DNA of 58,947 nt, taken from positions 1 to 58,947 of the forward strand of contig CANQWM010000005.1 of NCBI GenBank assembly GCA_947627535.1, written 5' to 3'. Below the pieces are notes generated by a model, which saw only the letters and a program-made list of their open reading frames with translations, was not told the DNA's origin and made no database searches. Positions 23,998 to 33,755 of the stretch are shown piece by piece. Position 1 is the stretch's first letter; each line of letters starts with the position of its first letter. The position numbers and the translations under genes are program-made. Source of the stretch: an uncultured Acetatifactor sp. (GTDB lineage: Bacteria > Bacillota > Clostridia > Lachnospirales > Lachnospiraceae).

Positions 23998-25812
23998 TCA
24001 CGTCGCCTGTCCGGCGAACTGCGTCATATACAGCTCATAATACCGCCCTTTTGCCGCCAGAAGCTGCTCGTGGCTGCCGGTTTCCACAATCCGCCCCCGG
24101 TCCATGACCACGATCCGGTCCGCATCCCGAATGGTGGAAAGCCTGTGCGCGATGATCAGGCTGGTACGGTTTGCCATCAGCTTTACCATGGCGTCCTGAA
24201 TGCGTTTCTCCGTCCTGGTATCCACACTGGATGTGGCTTCATCCAGGATCAGGATTCTGGGCTTTGCCAGAAAAGCCCTGGCGATGGAAAGCAGCTGCCT
24301 CTGTCCCTGGGACAGACTGCCTCCCCCCTGGGACAGGACCGTCCGATAACCCTCAGGGAGCCGCCGGATCATACCGGCACAGTGGCACATCCCCGCGGCC
24401 TCCTCCATCTCCTGATCCGTGATTCCCTCCCCGGAATATTTCAGATTATTTTCTACAGTATCCGCAAAGAGTACGGTGTCCTGCAGCACAATGGCCGTAT
24501 TATGCCGCAGCTCGTCGCAGCTGATATCCCGGATGTTGACACCGTCGATCAGGATTTGGCCGCTGTCAATGTCATAAAACCGCATGAGCAGATTCACAAC
24601 GGTAGTCTTTCCGCTTCCTGTAGAGCCTACCAGTGCCACTTTCTGCCCTGCCTCCACCGTCAGGTTAAAATCCTGCAGCACAGGTTTTCCTTCCTCATAA
24701 GAAAAATTCACATTCTGGAATGTAATCACACCCCTCGCATGATCCATATTTTCGCCGCCGCTCTTGTCCTCTGAAGGCTCGTCCAGAATGGCGAATACCC
24801 TCTCCGCGCCGGCAATGGCAGTCTGGATCTGTCCGTAAATCTGTGCCAGTTCGTCGATGGGACGCCCGAACTGCTTTGCATAAATGATAAAAGCGGAAAT
24901 GGTTCCGATGGTGATGGAGCCCTTCAGGGCAAAATAGCCCCCGAAAGCCGCAATGATCACAAAACTGATGTTGTTGATCACGTTCATCACAGGCCCCATG
25001 GAGCCTCCAAGAATCTCCGCCGCGATTCCGACCCTTGTCAAGTCGTCTGAGGTACGGTTAAATTCCTCTGTCACAGCACTTTCCCGGCTGTATGCCGCCA
25101 CGGTCCGGTAACCGCCCACCATCTCTTCCACTGTACTGTTCAGGCTTCCCAGAAGTTCCTGGCGCCTGCGGTAAAATCTGCGCATGGCACTTGACAGAAA
25201 TTTCGTCGCTGCCACAGTGAGGATCACAGTCGTGCAGGAAAGAAGCGCCAGAGACGGGCAGAGCCAAAACATCATAAACACCGTACCAAGGATGGTGAGG
25301 CATCCCGACACCAGGGAACTTAGGGACTGGGACACCGTATTGGATACATTCTCGATGTCATTGGTCATCCGGCTCATAATATCCCCATGGGGATGCCTGT
25401 CCAGATACCGGATGGGAAGATTGACGATCTTTTGAAACAAATCATTTCGCATACGTTTGACAATGCTCTGGCTGAGCAGCGCGCTGAGCCTGCCCTGAAA
25501 CAGGGTAAAAAGACTCTGACCGCCGTAAAACGCCAGCATCAGAAGCAGATAGCGGTCCAGCTTGGAGAAGCGCCCCTGGGAAATGCTGTCGATGGCCTGG
25601 CTCTGAAGCCTTGGCGTATAGACCGCAGCGACCACCGTCGCCACCACACACACCAACAGCGCCAGAAGTCTCTTCTTCTCATGGCCGAAGTAGAGCACAA
25701 GCCTTCGGAAGGTTCCCTTTCGGTCCCTGGCCTTTTCCACTGCCTGGCGGTTTCTCGGGCCCCGCATGCCAGGTATTTTATACTGATTCAGATCTTGTTT
25801 TGTCTCCGCCAT
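23998..25812 (-). CDS. ABC exporter half-transporter, consensus-Glu subunit (BmrD/TM288-like)
   Basis: Membrane domain with six helices (about 40-330) fused to an ATPase domain. Walker A is GSTGSGKTT (396-404), Walker B ends with the catalytic Glu525 (LILDE), and the signature is LSQGQ (500-504) rather than LSGGQ. It forms a pair with the gene 33 bp upstream. In heterodimeric exporters one ATP site is degenerate, built from the Asp Walker B of one subunit and the deviating signature of the other, which matches these two proteins exactly. The substrate (drug, lipid or peptide) is unknown. The start MAETKQDL is in the expected place. Confidence 0.93.
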   Translation of the reverse strand: MAETKQDLNQYKIPGMRGPRNRQAVEKARDRKGTFRRLVLYFGHEKKRLLALLVCVVATVVAAVYTPRLQSQAIDSISQGRFSKLDRYLLLMLAFYGGQSLFTLFQGRLSALLSQSIVKRMRNDLFQKIVNLPIRYLDRHPHGDIMSRMTNDIENVSNTVSQSLSSLVSGCLTILGTVFMMFWLCPSLALLSCTTVILTVAATKFLSSAMRRFYRRRQELLGSLNSTVEEMVGGYRTVAAYSRESAVTEEFNRTSDDLTRVGIAAEILGGSMGPVMNVINNISFVIIAAFGGYFALKGSITIGTISAFIIYAKQFGRPIDELAQIYGQIQTAIAGAERVFAILDEPSEDKSGGENMDHARGVITFQNVNFSYEEGKPVLQDFNLTVEAGQKVALVGSTGSGKTTVVNLLMRFYDIDSGQILIDGVNIRDISCDELRHNTAIVLQDTVLFADTVENNLKYSGEGITDQEMEEAAGMCHCAGMIRRLPEGYRTVLSQGGGSLSQGQRQLLSIARAFLAKPRILILDEATSSVDTRTEKRIQDAMVKLMANRTSLIIAHRLSTIRDADRIVVMDRGRIVETGSHEQLLAAKGRYYELYMTQFAGQAT

Positions 25813-25845
25813 ATCTCCTTACATTCCTCCGCAGAAAAAATCTTC

Positions 25846-27570
25846 TCATCCGTTCATCTGAGACTGGTAAATGTCCCGGTAGACCGCGCTTGTCCTTAAC
25901 AGTTCCTCATGGGATCCGCAGGCAGCGATCCTGCCGTTCTCCAGAACCGCAATCCTGTCCGCGTCCCGGACCGATGCGATACGCTGCGCGATAATGATCT
26001 TTGTCGTATTGGGACAGTTTCGCTTAAGCGCCTCGTAAAGCCTTGCCTCTGTCTTCAAATCCAGCGCGCTGGTGGTGTCGTCAAAGATCAGTATCTCGGC
26101 GTTTTTCAGCACCGCCCTGCCAATGGCAATTCTCTGCTTCTGCCCGCCGGAAAGACTGGTCCCGCCCTGTGTCACCCGCGTCTTAATCCCCTCTTCCTTC
26201 TGATCGATAAACTCTGCAGCCTGAGCGGTTCTGGCCGCCTGCCGAACAGCCTCTTCGGAAGCGTCCGGATCGCCCCAGCGGATATTTTCCTCGATCGTAT
26301 CGGAAAAGATCTCGCTCTTTTGCAGCGCCATCGCCACTTTTCCCCTCAGTTCCCTCAGCGGATACTCCCTCACGTCCACATCGTCCACCAGCACCTGTCC
26401 GTCGGTGACATCATAAAATCGCGGAATCAGATTCACCAGACTTGACTTGCCGCAGCCGGTAGAACCCATGATGGCAAAGGTTTCACCGGGCGCAACGGTA
26501 AAGGAAATACCGTCCAGAACCTTCTGGTCCTCTGCGTCGGGATAAGCAAAGGACACATTCCGGAACTCCACCTGCCCCCTGCAGGAGACAGTCCCGCTAA
26601 AACCGCCGTCCTCAATGGCAGGCTCGCAATGAAGAACCTCTTTGATCCGTCTGCCGGACGCCACACCTCTGGAGACGGTCTGAAAGATCATGGTCATACG
26701 CATGACGGCATTTAAAATCTGGGAAATATAAGTGATCGCCGCCATGACACTGCCGGGCGTGACAGCCCCCGCCGCCACCTGTATGCCGCCGATTTTGATG
26801 ACAGAGACCACTGCCGCATTCAGGATCATATTCATGATAGGCGTCATATAGGAAAACAGCAGCAGCACGTCCAGCTGCGTCCCCACAAGACTGTCATTGG
26901 CAGTCTCGAACCTGTCCCGCTCGTAGCCTTCCCTCACATACGCCTTTACTACCCGGGAGCCGGATACATTCTCCTGCATGACGTTGTTAACCCTGTCCAG
27001 CTTATCCTGTAGAATGTAGAACTTCGGATTTGCCTTTGCCAGAAAGAACACGGCGCAGAGAATCACAAGAGGAAGCGCACACGCCACCACCGCGCCGAAG
27101 CTCAGGTCCAGCATCACAAGGCTCAGGATCCCGCCGGCGAAAAGCATAAAAGTACGGACAAAATTCCGGATGCACTGAGTCACAAGATTCTGCAGCTGGG
27201 TGACATCGTTTGTGACACGGGTGATCAGAGACCCCGTGGTAAACCGGTCCGTCTGTTCAAAGGACAGGGACATAATCCTGCCAAAAGCGTCCTTGCGCAC
27301 ATCATTTCCGTAATTCTGGCCGCAGAGATTGGCAAAAACACCGGACATCACGCCGAAGAAGCCTCCCAGCGCCACAAATCCCACCATCTTAAGCCCGGTT
27401 GTGATGACAAGGTCCAGATCGCCAATATGGTGATTGGAAAGACCCAGGACCCCTTCGTCCACGATTATGCTCATCAGCCTTGGCTGCAGCAGGTCCATGG
27501 AGACCTCTCCTATCATGAAAACAGGCGCCAGCAGGGCAAAAAACCAATATTTTTTCAGATACCGCAGCAT
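25846..27570 (-). CDS. ABC exporter half-transporter, degenerate-site subunit (BmrC/TM287-like)
   Basis: A 574-residue fusion of a six-helix membrane domain and an ATPase domain. Walker A GSTGCGKSS is at 369-377 and the canonical signature LSGGQ at 473-477. Walker B ends in Asp498 (LIFDD) where the catalytic Glu is normal. The Asp marks the non-hydrolysing site of heterodimeric exporters. The ATG at 27570 is supported by GGAGG seven bases upstream; the frame extends 30 codons further. It is the first gene of the two-gene operon, read from the promoter at 27651-27679. Confidence 0.93.
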   Translation of the reverse strand: MLRYLKKYWFFALLAPVFMIGEVSMDLLQPRLMSIIVDEGVLGLSNHHIGDLDLVITTGLKMVGFVALGGFFGVMSGVFANLCGQNYGNDVRKDAFGRIMSLSFEQTDRFTTGSLITRVTNDVTQLQNLVTQCIRNFVRTFMLFAGGILSLVMLDLSFGAVVACALPLVILCAVFFLAKANPKFYILQDKLDRVNNVMQENVSGSRVVKAYVREGYERDRFETANDSLVGTQLDVLLLFSYMTPIMNMILNAAVVSVIKIGGIQVAAGAVTPGSVMAAITYISQILNAVMRMTMIFQTVSRGVASGRRIKEVLHCEPAIEDGGFSGTVSCRGQVEFRNVSFAYPDAEDQKVLDGISFTVAPGETFAIMGSTGCGKSSLVNLIPRFYDVTDGQVLVDDVDVREYPLRELRGKVAMALQKSEIFSDTIEENIRWGDPDASEEAVRQAARTAQAAEFIDQKEEGIKTRVTQGGTSLSGGQKQRIAIGRAVLKNAEILIFDDTTSALDLKTEARLYEALKRNCPNTTKIIIAQRIASVRDADRIAVLENGRIAACGSHEELLRTSAVYRDIYQSQMNG

Positions 27571-27650
27571 TTCCTTTCCTCCGTGGTCCCGCCTCCAAAG
27601 CTCTGAGGGGACAAAAAATAAACAGGATATCTTTACCGTTTCCGTTTTCC

Positions 27651-27679
27651 AGTATAGCATAAAATGGTATTTCCGGTAA
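27651..27679 (-). promoter_or_regulatory. Promoter of the ABC exporter operon
   Basis: TTACCG, 17 bp, then TGC-TATACT (extended -10, five of six) on the minus strand, about 75 bp before the first ATG. Confidence 0.6.
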
Positions 27680-27783
27680 GAAACATCTTTTGAGATCGTC
27701 AGAAAAATTGTTATTTATAGAGGAAGCAGCGAATAAAATTTCCCGATCCGGACACTCTAAAAACAAAAACGGAGGGTTTACGA

Positions 27784-28218
27784 ATGGCAGACAACGATAC
27801 GATCTATTTGCTCAAAGAGTGTGATTCCGGCTCCAAAATGGCAGTTTCCACAATTGATGAGGTAATTGAAAAAATCAGCGACTCCAGCATGAAACAGCTT
27901 TTAACCGAGAGCCGGGAACATCATGAAAAGCTGGGAAACGAAATTCACTCCCAGCTGATCGGCCACCACACAGAAGAGAAGGATCCCAGCGTCATGGCAA
28001 AAAGCATGTCCTGGATGAAAACCAATATGAAACTGGGCATGGACAACAGCGACGCCACCATTGCCGACCTTGTGACAGACGGATGCAATATGGGGATCAA
28101 AACACTCCACAAGTACCTGAACCAGTATCAGGCCGCCGATGACACCTCAAAGGGTCTTTGCAGGGATCTGATCTCCATTGAGGAAGAGCTCTGCAAAGAC
28201 CTGAGAAAATATCTTTAA
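27784..28218 (+). CDS. Ferritin-like four-helix small protein (DUF2383-like)
   Basis: A 144-residue all-helical soluble protein with four predicted amphipathic helices. Glu and His residues are placed as in ferritin-like bundles (EVIEKI, ESREHHEKLGNE, HKYLNQYQ, SIEEEL). This resembles the DUF2383/PA2169 group, whose function is unknown. GGAGGG lies ten bases before the ATG. It is transcribed divergently from the ABC exporter and convergently with the endonuclease IV gene, and both ends share the hairpin at 28240-28290. Metal binding is possible but cannot be shown from sequence. Confidence 0.75.
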   Translation: MADNDTIYLLKECDSGSKMAVSTIDEVIEKISDSSMKQLLTESREHHEKLGNEIHSQLIGHHTEEKDPSVMAKSMSWMKTNMKLGMDNSDATIADLVTDGCNMGIKTLHKYLNQYQAADDTSKGLCRDLISIEEELCKDLRKYL

Positions 28219-28239
28219 TTCCTTCCTCAAAAACCAAAA

Positions 28240-28290
28240 AGGACTGCCGCAAAACTTCAAAGGGTGAAAGCACTGTATTGCGGCAGTCCT
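28240..28290 (-). terminator. Bidirectional terminator between the DUF2383-like gene and nfo
   Basis: A 13-bp perfect stem (AGGACTGCCGCAA and TTGCGGCAGTCCT) with a 25-nt loop lies between two convergent genes. It is followed by five T residues on the minus strand. Confidence 0.75.
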
Positions 28291-28319
28291 CCTTATATCT
28301 TCAGCAGCTGTCATTTTTC

Positions 28320-29153
28320 TCAATCGGCAGCCATATCCTTCAGCAATGCGATCTCTTCCCGATACCCATCCAGCTCGTTTGGCGTCTCAAGGTAAAACGG
28401 CAGACCGCGCAGGGCGGGGTGGGTCACAATCCTTTTCATGGCTTCCAGGCCGATGCAGCCCTTCCCTATCTTTTCATGCCTGTCCTTATGGCTGCCGGAA
28501 GGATTCATGGAATCGTTCAGATGTATGGCCTTCAGCCTCTCAAGACCTACCACTCGGTCAAATTCCCCGAGAACGCCGTCCAGATCCGCCACGATATCGT
28601 ACCCTGCGTCCCAGACATGGCAGGTATCCAGGCATACCCCCATCTTATGGGAGAGCTCCACCCGGTCCAAAATGGCCCTGACCTCCTCAAAGCTGCGTCC
28701 CACTTCGCTCCCCTTGCCCGCCATGGTCTCCAGAAGCACCGTGGTATGCATTTCCTCCCACAGGACACGATTCAAGGTGTCCGCGATCAGTCTGATTCCT
28801 TCTTCCGCCCCCTGGCCCACATGGCTGCCCGGATGAAAATTATACATAACATCCGGAAGCATTTCCAGCCGTTTCAGGTCATCCGCCATAGTCTCCAATG
28901 CAAAGCTGCGGACATGATCGTCTTTGGCGCAGGCATTCAGCGTATACGGCGCATGGGCCAACGGCCTGGCGATCCCTGCGCTGGAAAAAACATCCAGCAT
29001 TGCCTGTATGTCGTCCCGCTCCCAGTTCTTTGCGGCGCCGCCTCTTGGGTTTCTGGTAAAAAACTGAAACGTTGCAGCGCCGATCTCCTCCGCTGTCTCT
29101 GCCATGGCAAGAAACCCTTTGGAGAAGGAAAGGTGACACCCAATTCTCAACAT
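28320..29153 (-). CDS. nfo: Endonuclease IV (AP endonuclease family 2)
   Basis: Base-excision repair enzyme that cuts DNA 5' to abasic sites, using three zinc ions. The 277-residue product shows the family metal-binding stretches in order: [58 protein letters not shown] and YLETPNE. The ATG at 29153 follows GGAGGAAGAAG. It ends at the shared terminator and lies 70 bp downstream of the NlpC/P60 gene on the same strand. Family length is normal and no anomaly is seen. Confidence 0.95.
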   Translation of the reverse strand: MLRIGCHLSFSKGFLAMAETAEEIGAATFQFFTRNPRGGAAKNWERDDIQAMLDVFSSAGIARPLAHAPYTLNACAKDDHVRSFALETMADDLKRLEMLPDVMYNFHPGSHVGQGAEEGIRLIADTLNRVLWEEMHTTVLLETMAGKGSEVGRSFEEVRAILDRVELSHKMGVCLDTCHVWDAGYDIVADLDGVLGEFDRVVGLERLKAIHLNDSMNPSGSHKDRHEKIGKGCIGLEAMKRIVTHPALRGLPFYLETPNELDGYREEIALLKDMAAD

Positions 29154-29223
29154 ATCTTCTTCCTCCGGAACAAATTCTGCGCAGATCCCGTTGTCAAAAC
29201 CATCCAGCAGGACCTGTGCCGTT

Positions 29224-30477
29224 TTACAGAATCCTTCTCACCGCCAGGATGGTCCTGTACTTAGCGTTGCTGATCTTAATTCCACCCCGGGGATAAGGAT
29301 TACTGTTGCTGGCATGAACAATCAGCCCGCCCCCGATGTACATCGCCACATGCCCGTCATAGCAGATCAGGTCACCCGGCTGAGCCTCTTCGTAAGAGAC
29401 ACCGGTGCCGGCACTTCTCTGTTCATAGGATGTCCTGGGAAGCTTATATCCGAAATTACTGTATACCCTATAGGTAAATCCGGAGCAGTCCGCCCCGTCC
29501 GTCAGGCTGGTTCCCGCCGCTTTATAGGGATTTCCGATATACTGACAGGCATAATTTGCAATCTTTTTCCCCAGATCACTGCCGGAAGCGTTGTTGATAA
29601 TGGAGGCATAGTTGGAAGTGTAGGTGCCGTTTGCCATAGTCTGGGCCGTCTGCATCTGCGTCAGCTTGTCCTGATTCTGTTTCAGCAGCTTCTGGGCCGC
29701 CGCCGCCTCCTGCTGTGCCTTGCGGATCTGGGCTTCATAGTTTGCAGATTCCTTTTTCAGTTTCGCAAGCATCGCGTCCAGATTTGCCTGCTGCTTCTTC
29801 AGCTCGTCCTTCTGTACCTCCAGTTCGGCCCTGTCTGCCTCCAGCAGCTCCTCGTCGTCCTCCAGTTCGGCCTTCTCCCTCTCCAGCAGATCCCAAAGAT
29901 CCTGAATCTGATTCTTTGTCTCGATAAACCCTTCCAGCTTAAATTTACTGTACTCGTAAATCCTCTCGATATAGTCCATACGGTTCAGAACATCCGAAAG
30001 CCCAACTCCTTCCAGAAACGCATCCAGGTAGGTATCCGCTCCCTGCTCATAGAGCATTCTTGTCCGGACAGCCATATCCTCCCTCTGTGTTTCTTCCCGT
30101 TTTTTGGCTTCTTCATATTCCGCTTCCGTCTGTTTGATCTGATCCTGTTTTTCCGCGATCTCCTCTTTCTTTAAGGCAATCTCGTTTTCCTTATCGGAGA
30201 TCTCCTCCTCCTTCACGCCAATGCTGGCCATGGTGTTGATCAGTTCGGCGTCCGTGTCCTCCAGTTTTTCCAGAACCAGATCCTGTTCCGCCTCCAGGTC
30301 GGATATCTTTCCGTACTCCGCCTCCAGCTCCTTCTGGAGTCTTTCAATCTCCTGCTGGACAGCGGTGATGGTAGTGGCTTCCGCAGTTAAGGAATACGCC
30401 GCGCCCCAGCGCAGTGCCGCAGCCGTGATGCAGAAGATCAATATACAATTTACCGGTTTCGACAATTTTTTTCTCAT
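29224..30477 (-). CDS. Secreted coiled-coil NlpC/P60 peptidoglycan endopeptidase (PcsB/CwlO-like)
   Basis: A 417-residue exported wall hydrolase. A signal peptide (about 1-34) is followed by a long coiled coil (about 37-280) and a C-terminal NlpC/P60 domain (about 300-417). The catalytic residues are visible: Cys331 in DCSGFTY, His376 in GHVAMYI and His388 in VHASNSN. Proteins of this design (PcsB, CwlO) cut stem peptides at sites of growth or division, and the coil usually makes contact with FtsEX. No ftsEX is in the window. The coil contains many Glu-Lys pairs, with a break near 140-170. Confidence 0.92.
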   Translation of the reverse strand: MRKKLSKPVNCILIFCITAAALRWGAAYSLTAEATTITAVQQEIERLQKELEAEYGKISDLEAEQDLVLEKLEDTDAELINTMASIGVKEEEISDKENEIALKKEEIAEKQDQIKQTEAEYEEAKKREETQREDMAVRTRMLYEQGADTYLDAFLEGVGLSDVLNRMDYIERIYEYSKFKLEGFIETKNQIQDLWDLLEREKAELEDDEELLEADRAELEVQKDELKKQQANLDAMLAKLKKESANYEAQIRKAQQEAAAAQKLLKQNQDKLTQMQTAQTMANGTYTSNYASIINNASGSDLGKKIANYACQYIGNPYKAAGTSLTDGADCSGFTYRVYSNFGYKLPRTSYEQRSAGTGVSYEEAQPGDLICYDGHVAMYIGGGLIVHASNSNPYPRGGIKISNAKYRTILAVRRIL

Positions 30478-30550
30478 GGTCTAAGCATAACACATTTTTG
30501 CGCGCGTTTCATCCAAAATGCCGGATGTAATCATTAAGATTTTATAAATC

Positions 30551-31942
30551 CTACAGTTCGCAGTTGTTCACCGTTCTGGGGAACGGAATGACATCCCTGA
30601 TATTGCTCATTCCCGTCAGATACATGACGCAGCGTTCAAATCCGAGGCCGAAACCCGCATGCCGCACGGAACCGTACCGGCGCAGATCGAGATAAAAATC
30701 ATAATCCTCTTTTTTCAGGCCCAGCTCTTCCATTCTCCGCTCCAGCAGTTCCAGCTTATCTTCCCGCTGGCTGCCTCCGATGATCTCCCCGATCCCCGGC
30801 ACCAGGCAGTCCATGGCCGCCACCGTCTTTCCGTCCTCGTTCAGCTTCATGTAGAACGCCTTGATCTCCTTGGGATAGTCCGTCACAAACACCGGGCGTT
30901 TGAACACTTCCTCCGTGAGATACCGCTCATGCTCCGTCTGCAGATCGCAGCCCCAGGAAACTTTATAGTCAAAGTGATCGTTGTTCTTTGCCAAAATCTC
31001 AATTGCTTCCGTATACGTTACATGGGCGAAATCGGAATTTGCCACATGCTCCAGTCTCTCGATGAGTCCCTTATCCACAAACTGCCCGAAGAAAGCCATC
31101 TCCTCCGGCGCATGCTCCAGCACGTAGCGGATCACATATTTCAGCATATCCTCCGCCAGCCGCATATCGTCCTTCAGATCCGCAAAGGCCATCTCCGGCT
31201 CGATCATCCAGAACTCCGCCGCATGCCGCGTGGTATTGGAATTTTCCGCCCGGAATGTGGGGCCGAAGGTATACACGTTTTTAAAGGCAAACGCATAAGT
31301 TTCCACATTCAGCTGTCCGCTCACGGTAAGATTTGTCTCCCTGCCGAAAAAATCCTTGCTGTAATCAACCGTTCCGTCCTCTTTTCTGGGAAGGTTGTCA
31401 AGATCCAGCGTGGTGACCTGGAACATTTCTCCCGCGCCCTCACAGTCGCTGCCCGTGATCAGGGGCGTATGGACATAGACAAAGCCTCTCTCCATGAAAA
31501 AGCTGTGGATGGCATAGGCGATCAGGGAGCGCACGCGGAACACCGCCTGAAAGGTATTGGTCCTGGGGCGCAGATGCGGGATCGAGCGCAGGTACTCAAA
31601 GCTGTGCCGTTTTTTCTGCAGAGGATAATCCGCCGTGGAAGGCCCTTCCACAATCACCTGTGCCGCCTGCATCTCAAAGGGCTGTCTCGCGTCCGGTGTC
31701 GCCACGATCGTTCCCTTTACCACCAGCGCGGCGCCTACATTCAGCCTGCTGATCTCCTGAAAGTTGGACAGCTTGTCCCCGTACACTACCTGGAGGGGCT
31801 CAAAAAAGGTGCCGTCGTTGATGACAAGAAAGCCGAAGCTTTTAGAATCCCGGTTGCTTCTGACCCATCCTCCCACTGTGATCTCTTTTCCGATATAAGC
31901 CTCTGTGTTATGATAAAGCTCCCGAATATCTGTCAGTTCCAT
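30551..31942 (-). CDS. asnS: Asparaginyl-tRNA synthetase
   Basis: Class IIb synthetase of 463 residues that charges tRNA-Asn. An N-terminal OB-fold anticodon-binding domain (about 10-105) precedes the catalytic core. The motif 2 region reads [22 protein letters not shown] and motif 3 [15 protein letters not shown] with the closing IRDVIPFPR. These fit AsnRS rather than AspRS. It lies 51 bp after the foldase lipoprotein gene and may be co-transcribed with it. A T-box leader is not seen. The start is conventional. Confidence 0.97.
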   Translation of the reverse strand: MELTDIRELYHNTEAYIGKEITVGGWVRSNRDSKSFGFLVINDGTFFEPLQVVYGDKLSNFQEISRLNVGAALVVKGTIVATPDARQPFEMQAAQVIVEGPSTADYPLQKKRHSFEYLRSIPHLRPRTNTFQAVFRVRSLIAYAIHSFFMERGFVYVHTPLITGSDCEGAGEMFQVTTLDLDNLPRKEDGTVDYSKDFFGRETNLTVSGQLNVETYAFAFKNVYTFGPTFRAENSNTTRHAAEFWMIEPEMAFADLKDDMRLAEDMLKYVIRYVLEHAPEEMAFFGQFVDKGLIERLEHVANSDFAHVTYTEAIEILAKNNDHFDYKVSWGCDLQTEHERYLTEEVFKRPVFVTDYPKEIKAFYMKLNEDGKTVAAMDCLVPGIGEIIGGSQREDKLELLERRMEELGLKKEDYDFYLDLRRYGSVRHAGFGLGFERCVMYLTGMSNIRDVIPFPRTVNNCEL

Positions 31943-31993
31943 TTCATCCTCTTTTCTGCTGCCGCGGCAGCCGTTTGATCTTGATTTTCGCCG

Positions 31994-33055
31994 TCAGTTT
32001 ACTTTTGTATGATCCGCGAGGAAATCCAATACCTTCAGCGTCATAAAATAATTGCGGTAATCCTCCCTGGAGGCGTCGTTTAACAGTTCGTCTACCGACG
32101 CATAGCCGTTCTTCGCCGCATAGTCTTCCAGCCGGGTCTGCAACTCCTCGTCGCTCACGTTCAGCCCTTCCTTGTTCGCCACGGCCTGCATCGCCAGATT
32201 CTGCTTTACGGAGTCCGGAGCATAAGTCTCCACAAAATCCGAAATGGACATTCCGTTAAAAGAAGCAAAATCTTCCGCCGAAATTCCAAACCGCGAAGCC
32301 GCCTGCTCCAAACTCTCCGTAAGCGTCTGCCTGCTTCGCTCCAGCATATTTTCGGGCAGTTTCTTAAAATCGCACTGTGCCAGCAGTTCCTGGATCATGG
32401 CATTTTGGACGTTGCTTTCATATTGGATCTGCGCGTTCTGATTCAGGGAGTCATACGCATACTGCCGAAGCTCCTGAACGGTGGACACCTCCTCCAAGCC
32501 GGCTGCGGCGGCCACTTCATCCAGCAGATCCGCTTCGCTCTCCAGCGGCGGCAGAATAAAATTCACGGTCACCGTAAACACCACGGCCTGTCCGGACAGA
32601 TCCGGATTGTTCAGATAAGGATCGGGAAACGTCAGATCCAGCTCTACGGTCTCTCCGGGCATAACCCCGATCAGTCCGTCCTCAAAACCGTCGATGAAGC
32701 TGCCGCTGCCGATCGTCAGCTGGGCGCCTGCCGCCGAACCGTTTGAAAACAGCTCTCCGTTCATCGTTCCCGCATAATCAATATTGACCGTATCCCCTTC
32801 GGCCACGGCGTGATCCGTGATCCCGCCCAATTCCGCGGAAATGCCGTTGCGGTACAGATTCAGCATCGTCCGGACTACTTCGGCATCCTCTACCTTCGGC
32901 TTTTCCACCGTGACCGACAGATTCCTGTAATCTCCCAGCGTCACATACCGATCCGTGTCCAGCTGTGCCAGCGGCAGATCCTTCTGCGACCCACAGCCAG
33001 CGGACAATACAACTGCAAGCAGCGCGACGGCCGCTCCTCGTCCCAATCTTCTCAT
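31994..33055 (-). CDS. Lipoprotein peptidyl-prolyl isomerase (trigger factor-like with FKBP domain)
   Basis: A 353-residue lipoprotein. A basic start, a hydrophobic stretch and the lipobox LSAGC put the lipidated Cys at residue 21. An FKBP domain follows (about 75-165: GDTVNIDYAG, GELFSNGSAAG, GSGSFIDGFEDGLIGVMPGE). A helical region similar to the C-terminal arm of trigger factor comes next (about 180-345). Unlike cytosolic trigger factor it is exported, so it likely folds secreted proteins, as PrsA does. The second in-frame ATG (33055) is chosen because the -10 box ends only about 13 bases before the first ATG and GGGGAG precedes the second. Confidence 0.85.
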   Translation of the reverse strand: MRRLGRGAAVALLAVVLSAGCGSQKDLPLAQLDTDRYVTLGDYRNLSVTVEKPKVEDAEVVRTMLNLYRNGISAELGGITDHAVAEGDTVNIDYAGTMNGELFSNGSAAGAQLTIGSGSFIDGFEDGLIGVMPGETVELDLTFPDPYLNNPDLSGQAVVFTVTVNFILPPLESEADLLDEVAAAAGLEEVSTVQELRQYAYDSLNQNAQIQYESNVQNAMIQELLAQCDFKKLPENMLERSRQTLTESLEQAASRFGISAEDFASFNGMSISDFVETYAPDSVKQNLAMQAVANKEGLNVSDEELQTRLEDYAAKNGYASVDELLNDASREDYRNYFMTLKVLDFLADHTKVN

Positions 33056-33094
33056 GAATATTCTGCTCCCCATCTTTCTCATTTATTATGAAAT

Positions 33095-33123
33095 ATTATA
33101 TCACAGAAGGTCCTATTTGGCAA
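33095..33123 (-). promoter_or_regulatory. Promoter of the foldase lipoprotein-asnS unit
   Basis: TTGCCA, 17 bp, then a perfect TATAAT on the minus strand. It runs back to back with the plus-strand promoter at 33142-33171. Confidence 0.85.
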
Positions 33124-33141
33124 AAGAAAGAAAATGTTTTG

Positions 33142-33171
33142 TTGCCTGCCGGCGGTTATCTGTGATAAAAT
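33142..33171 (+). promoter_or_regulatory. Promoter of the 33228-36962 plus-strand genes
   Basis: TTGCCT, 18 bp, then TAAAAT, about 57 bp before the ATG at 33228. Confidence 0.65.
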
Positions 33172-33227
33172 ACTCTCATAGCCGTAAGCGGCGATGCACA
33201 ACATTGCACAACAGGAGGTGCCTTTCC

Positions 33228-33704
33228 ATGAAACCATGGATGATCGTATTGATCGTAATCATAGTTGTTGTGGCTGTAGTGGCCGTGCTGTTATACTTTC
33301 TCGGGAAAAAAGCCCAGAAAAAACAGGCCGAACAGCAGGAGATCATGGAGGCCAACAAACAGACCGTCTCCATGCTGATCATTGACAAAAAACGCATGAA
33401 ACTCCGGGACGCCGGCCTTCCGCAGGCCGTGCTGGACCAGACGCCAAAGGCTCTGCGCGGATCCAAGCTTCCCATCATCAAGGCGAAGGTGGGCCCCCAG
33501 ATTCTGTCGCTGATCTGTGACGAAAAAATTTTTCAGGCCGTTCCCGTGAAAAAAGAAGTCAAGGCTGTTGTCAGCGGACTTTACGTTCTGGATGTAAAAG
33601 GGCTCCACGGCAGGATCGAAGCGCCGCCCGCAAAGAAAAAGGGCCGTTTCCGCCGGGCTCTGGAAGCCGCTCAGGAAAAAGCCGGCGCAAAACCCATTAA
33701 ATGA
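33228..33704 (+). CDS. Single-pass membrane protein of unknown function
   Basis: A 158-residue protein: one N-terminal membrane helix (about 4-26) and then a basic cytoplasmic domain with a helical start. A central stretch reads MLIIDKKRMKLRDAGLP, followed by VLDQTPKALRGSKLPIIKAKVGP, and the tail is Lys- and Ala-rich. I recognise no named domain. AGGAGGTG seven bases before the ATG fixes the start. It is the first gene of a plus-strand run leading into ispE with a 51-bp gap, so co-expression with isoprenoid and cell-wall genes is possible. Confidence 0.75.
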   Translation: MKPWMIVLIVIIVVVAVVAVLLYFLGKKAQKKQAEQQEIMEANKQTVSMLIIDKKRMKLRDAGLPQAVLDQTPKALRGSKLPIIKAKVGPQILSLICDEKIFQAVPVKKEVKAVVSGLYVLDVKGLHGRIEAPPAKKKGRFRRALEAAQEKAGAKPIK

Positions 33705-33755
33705 TTCGTTTTTTCATCATCTTCATCTTAAAAATAACGGGAGCGTAAGAGCCAC

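Noticed and set aside
33056..33082. First in-frame ATG of the foldase lipoprotein as start
   Set aside because: The TATAAT of the promoter ends about 13 bases before it, leaving no room for a ribosome-binding site; the ATG at 33055 has GGGGAG and gives a normal lipoprotein signal.
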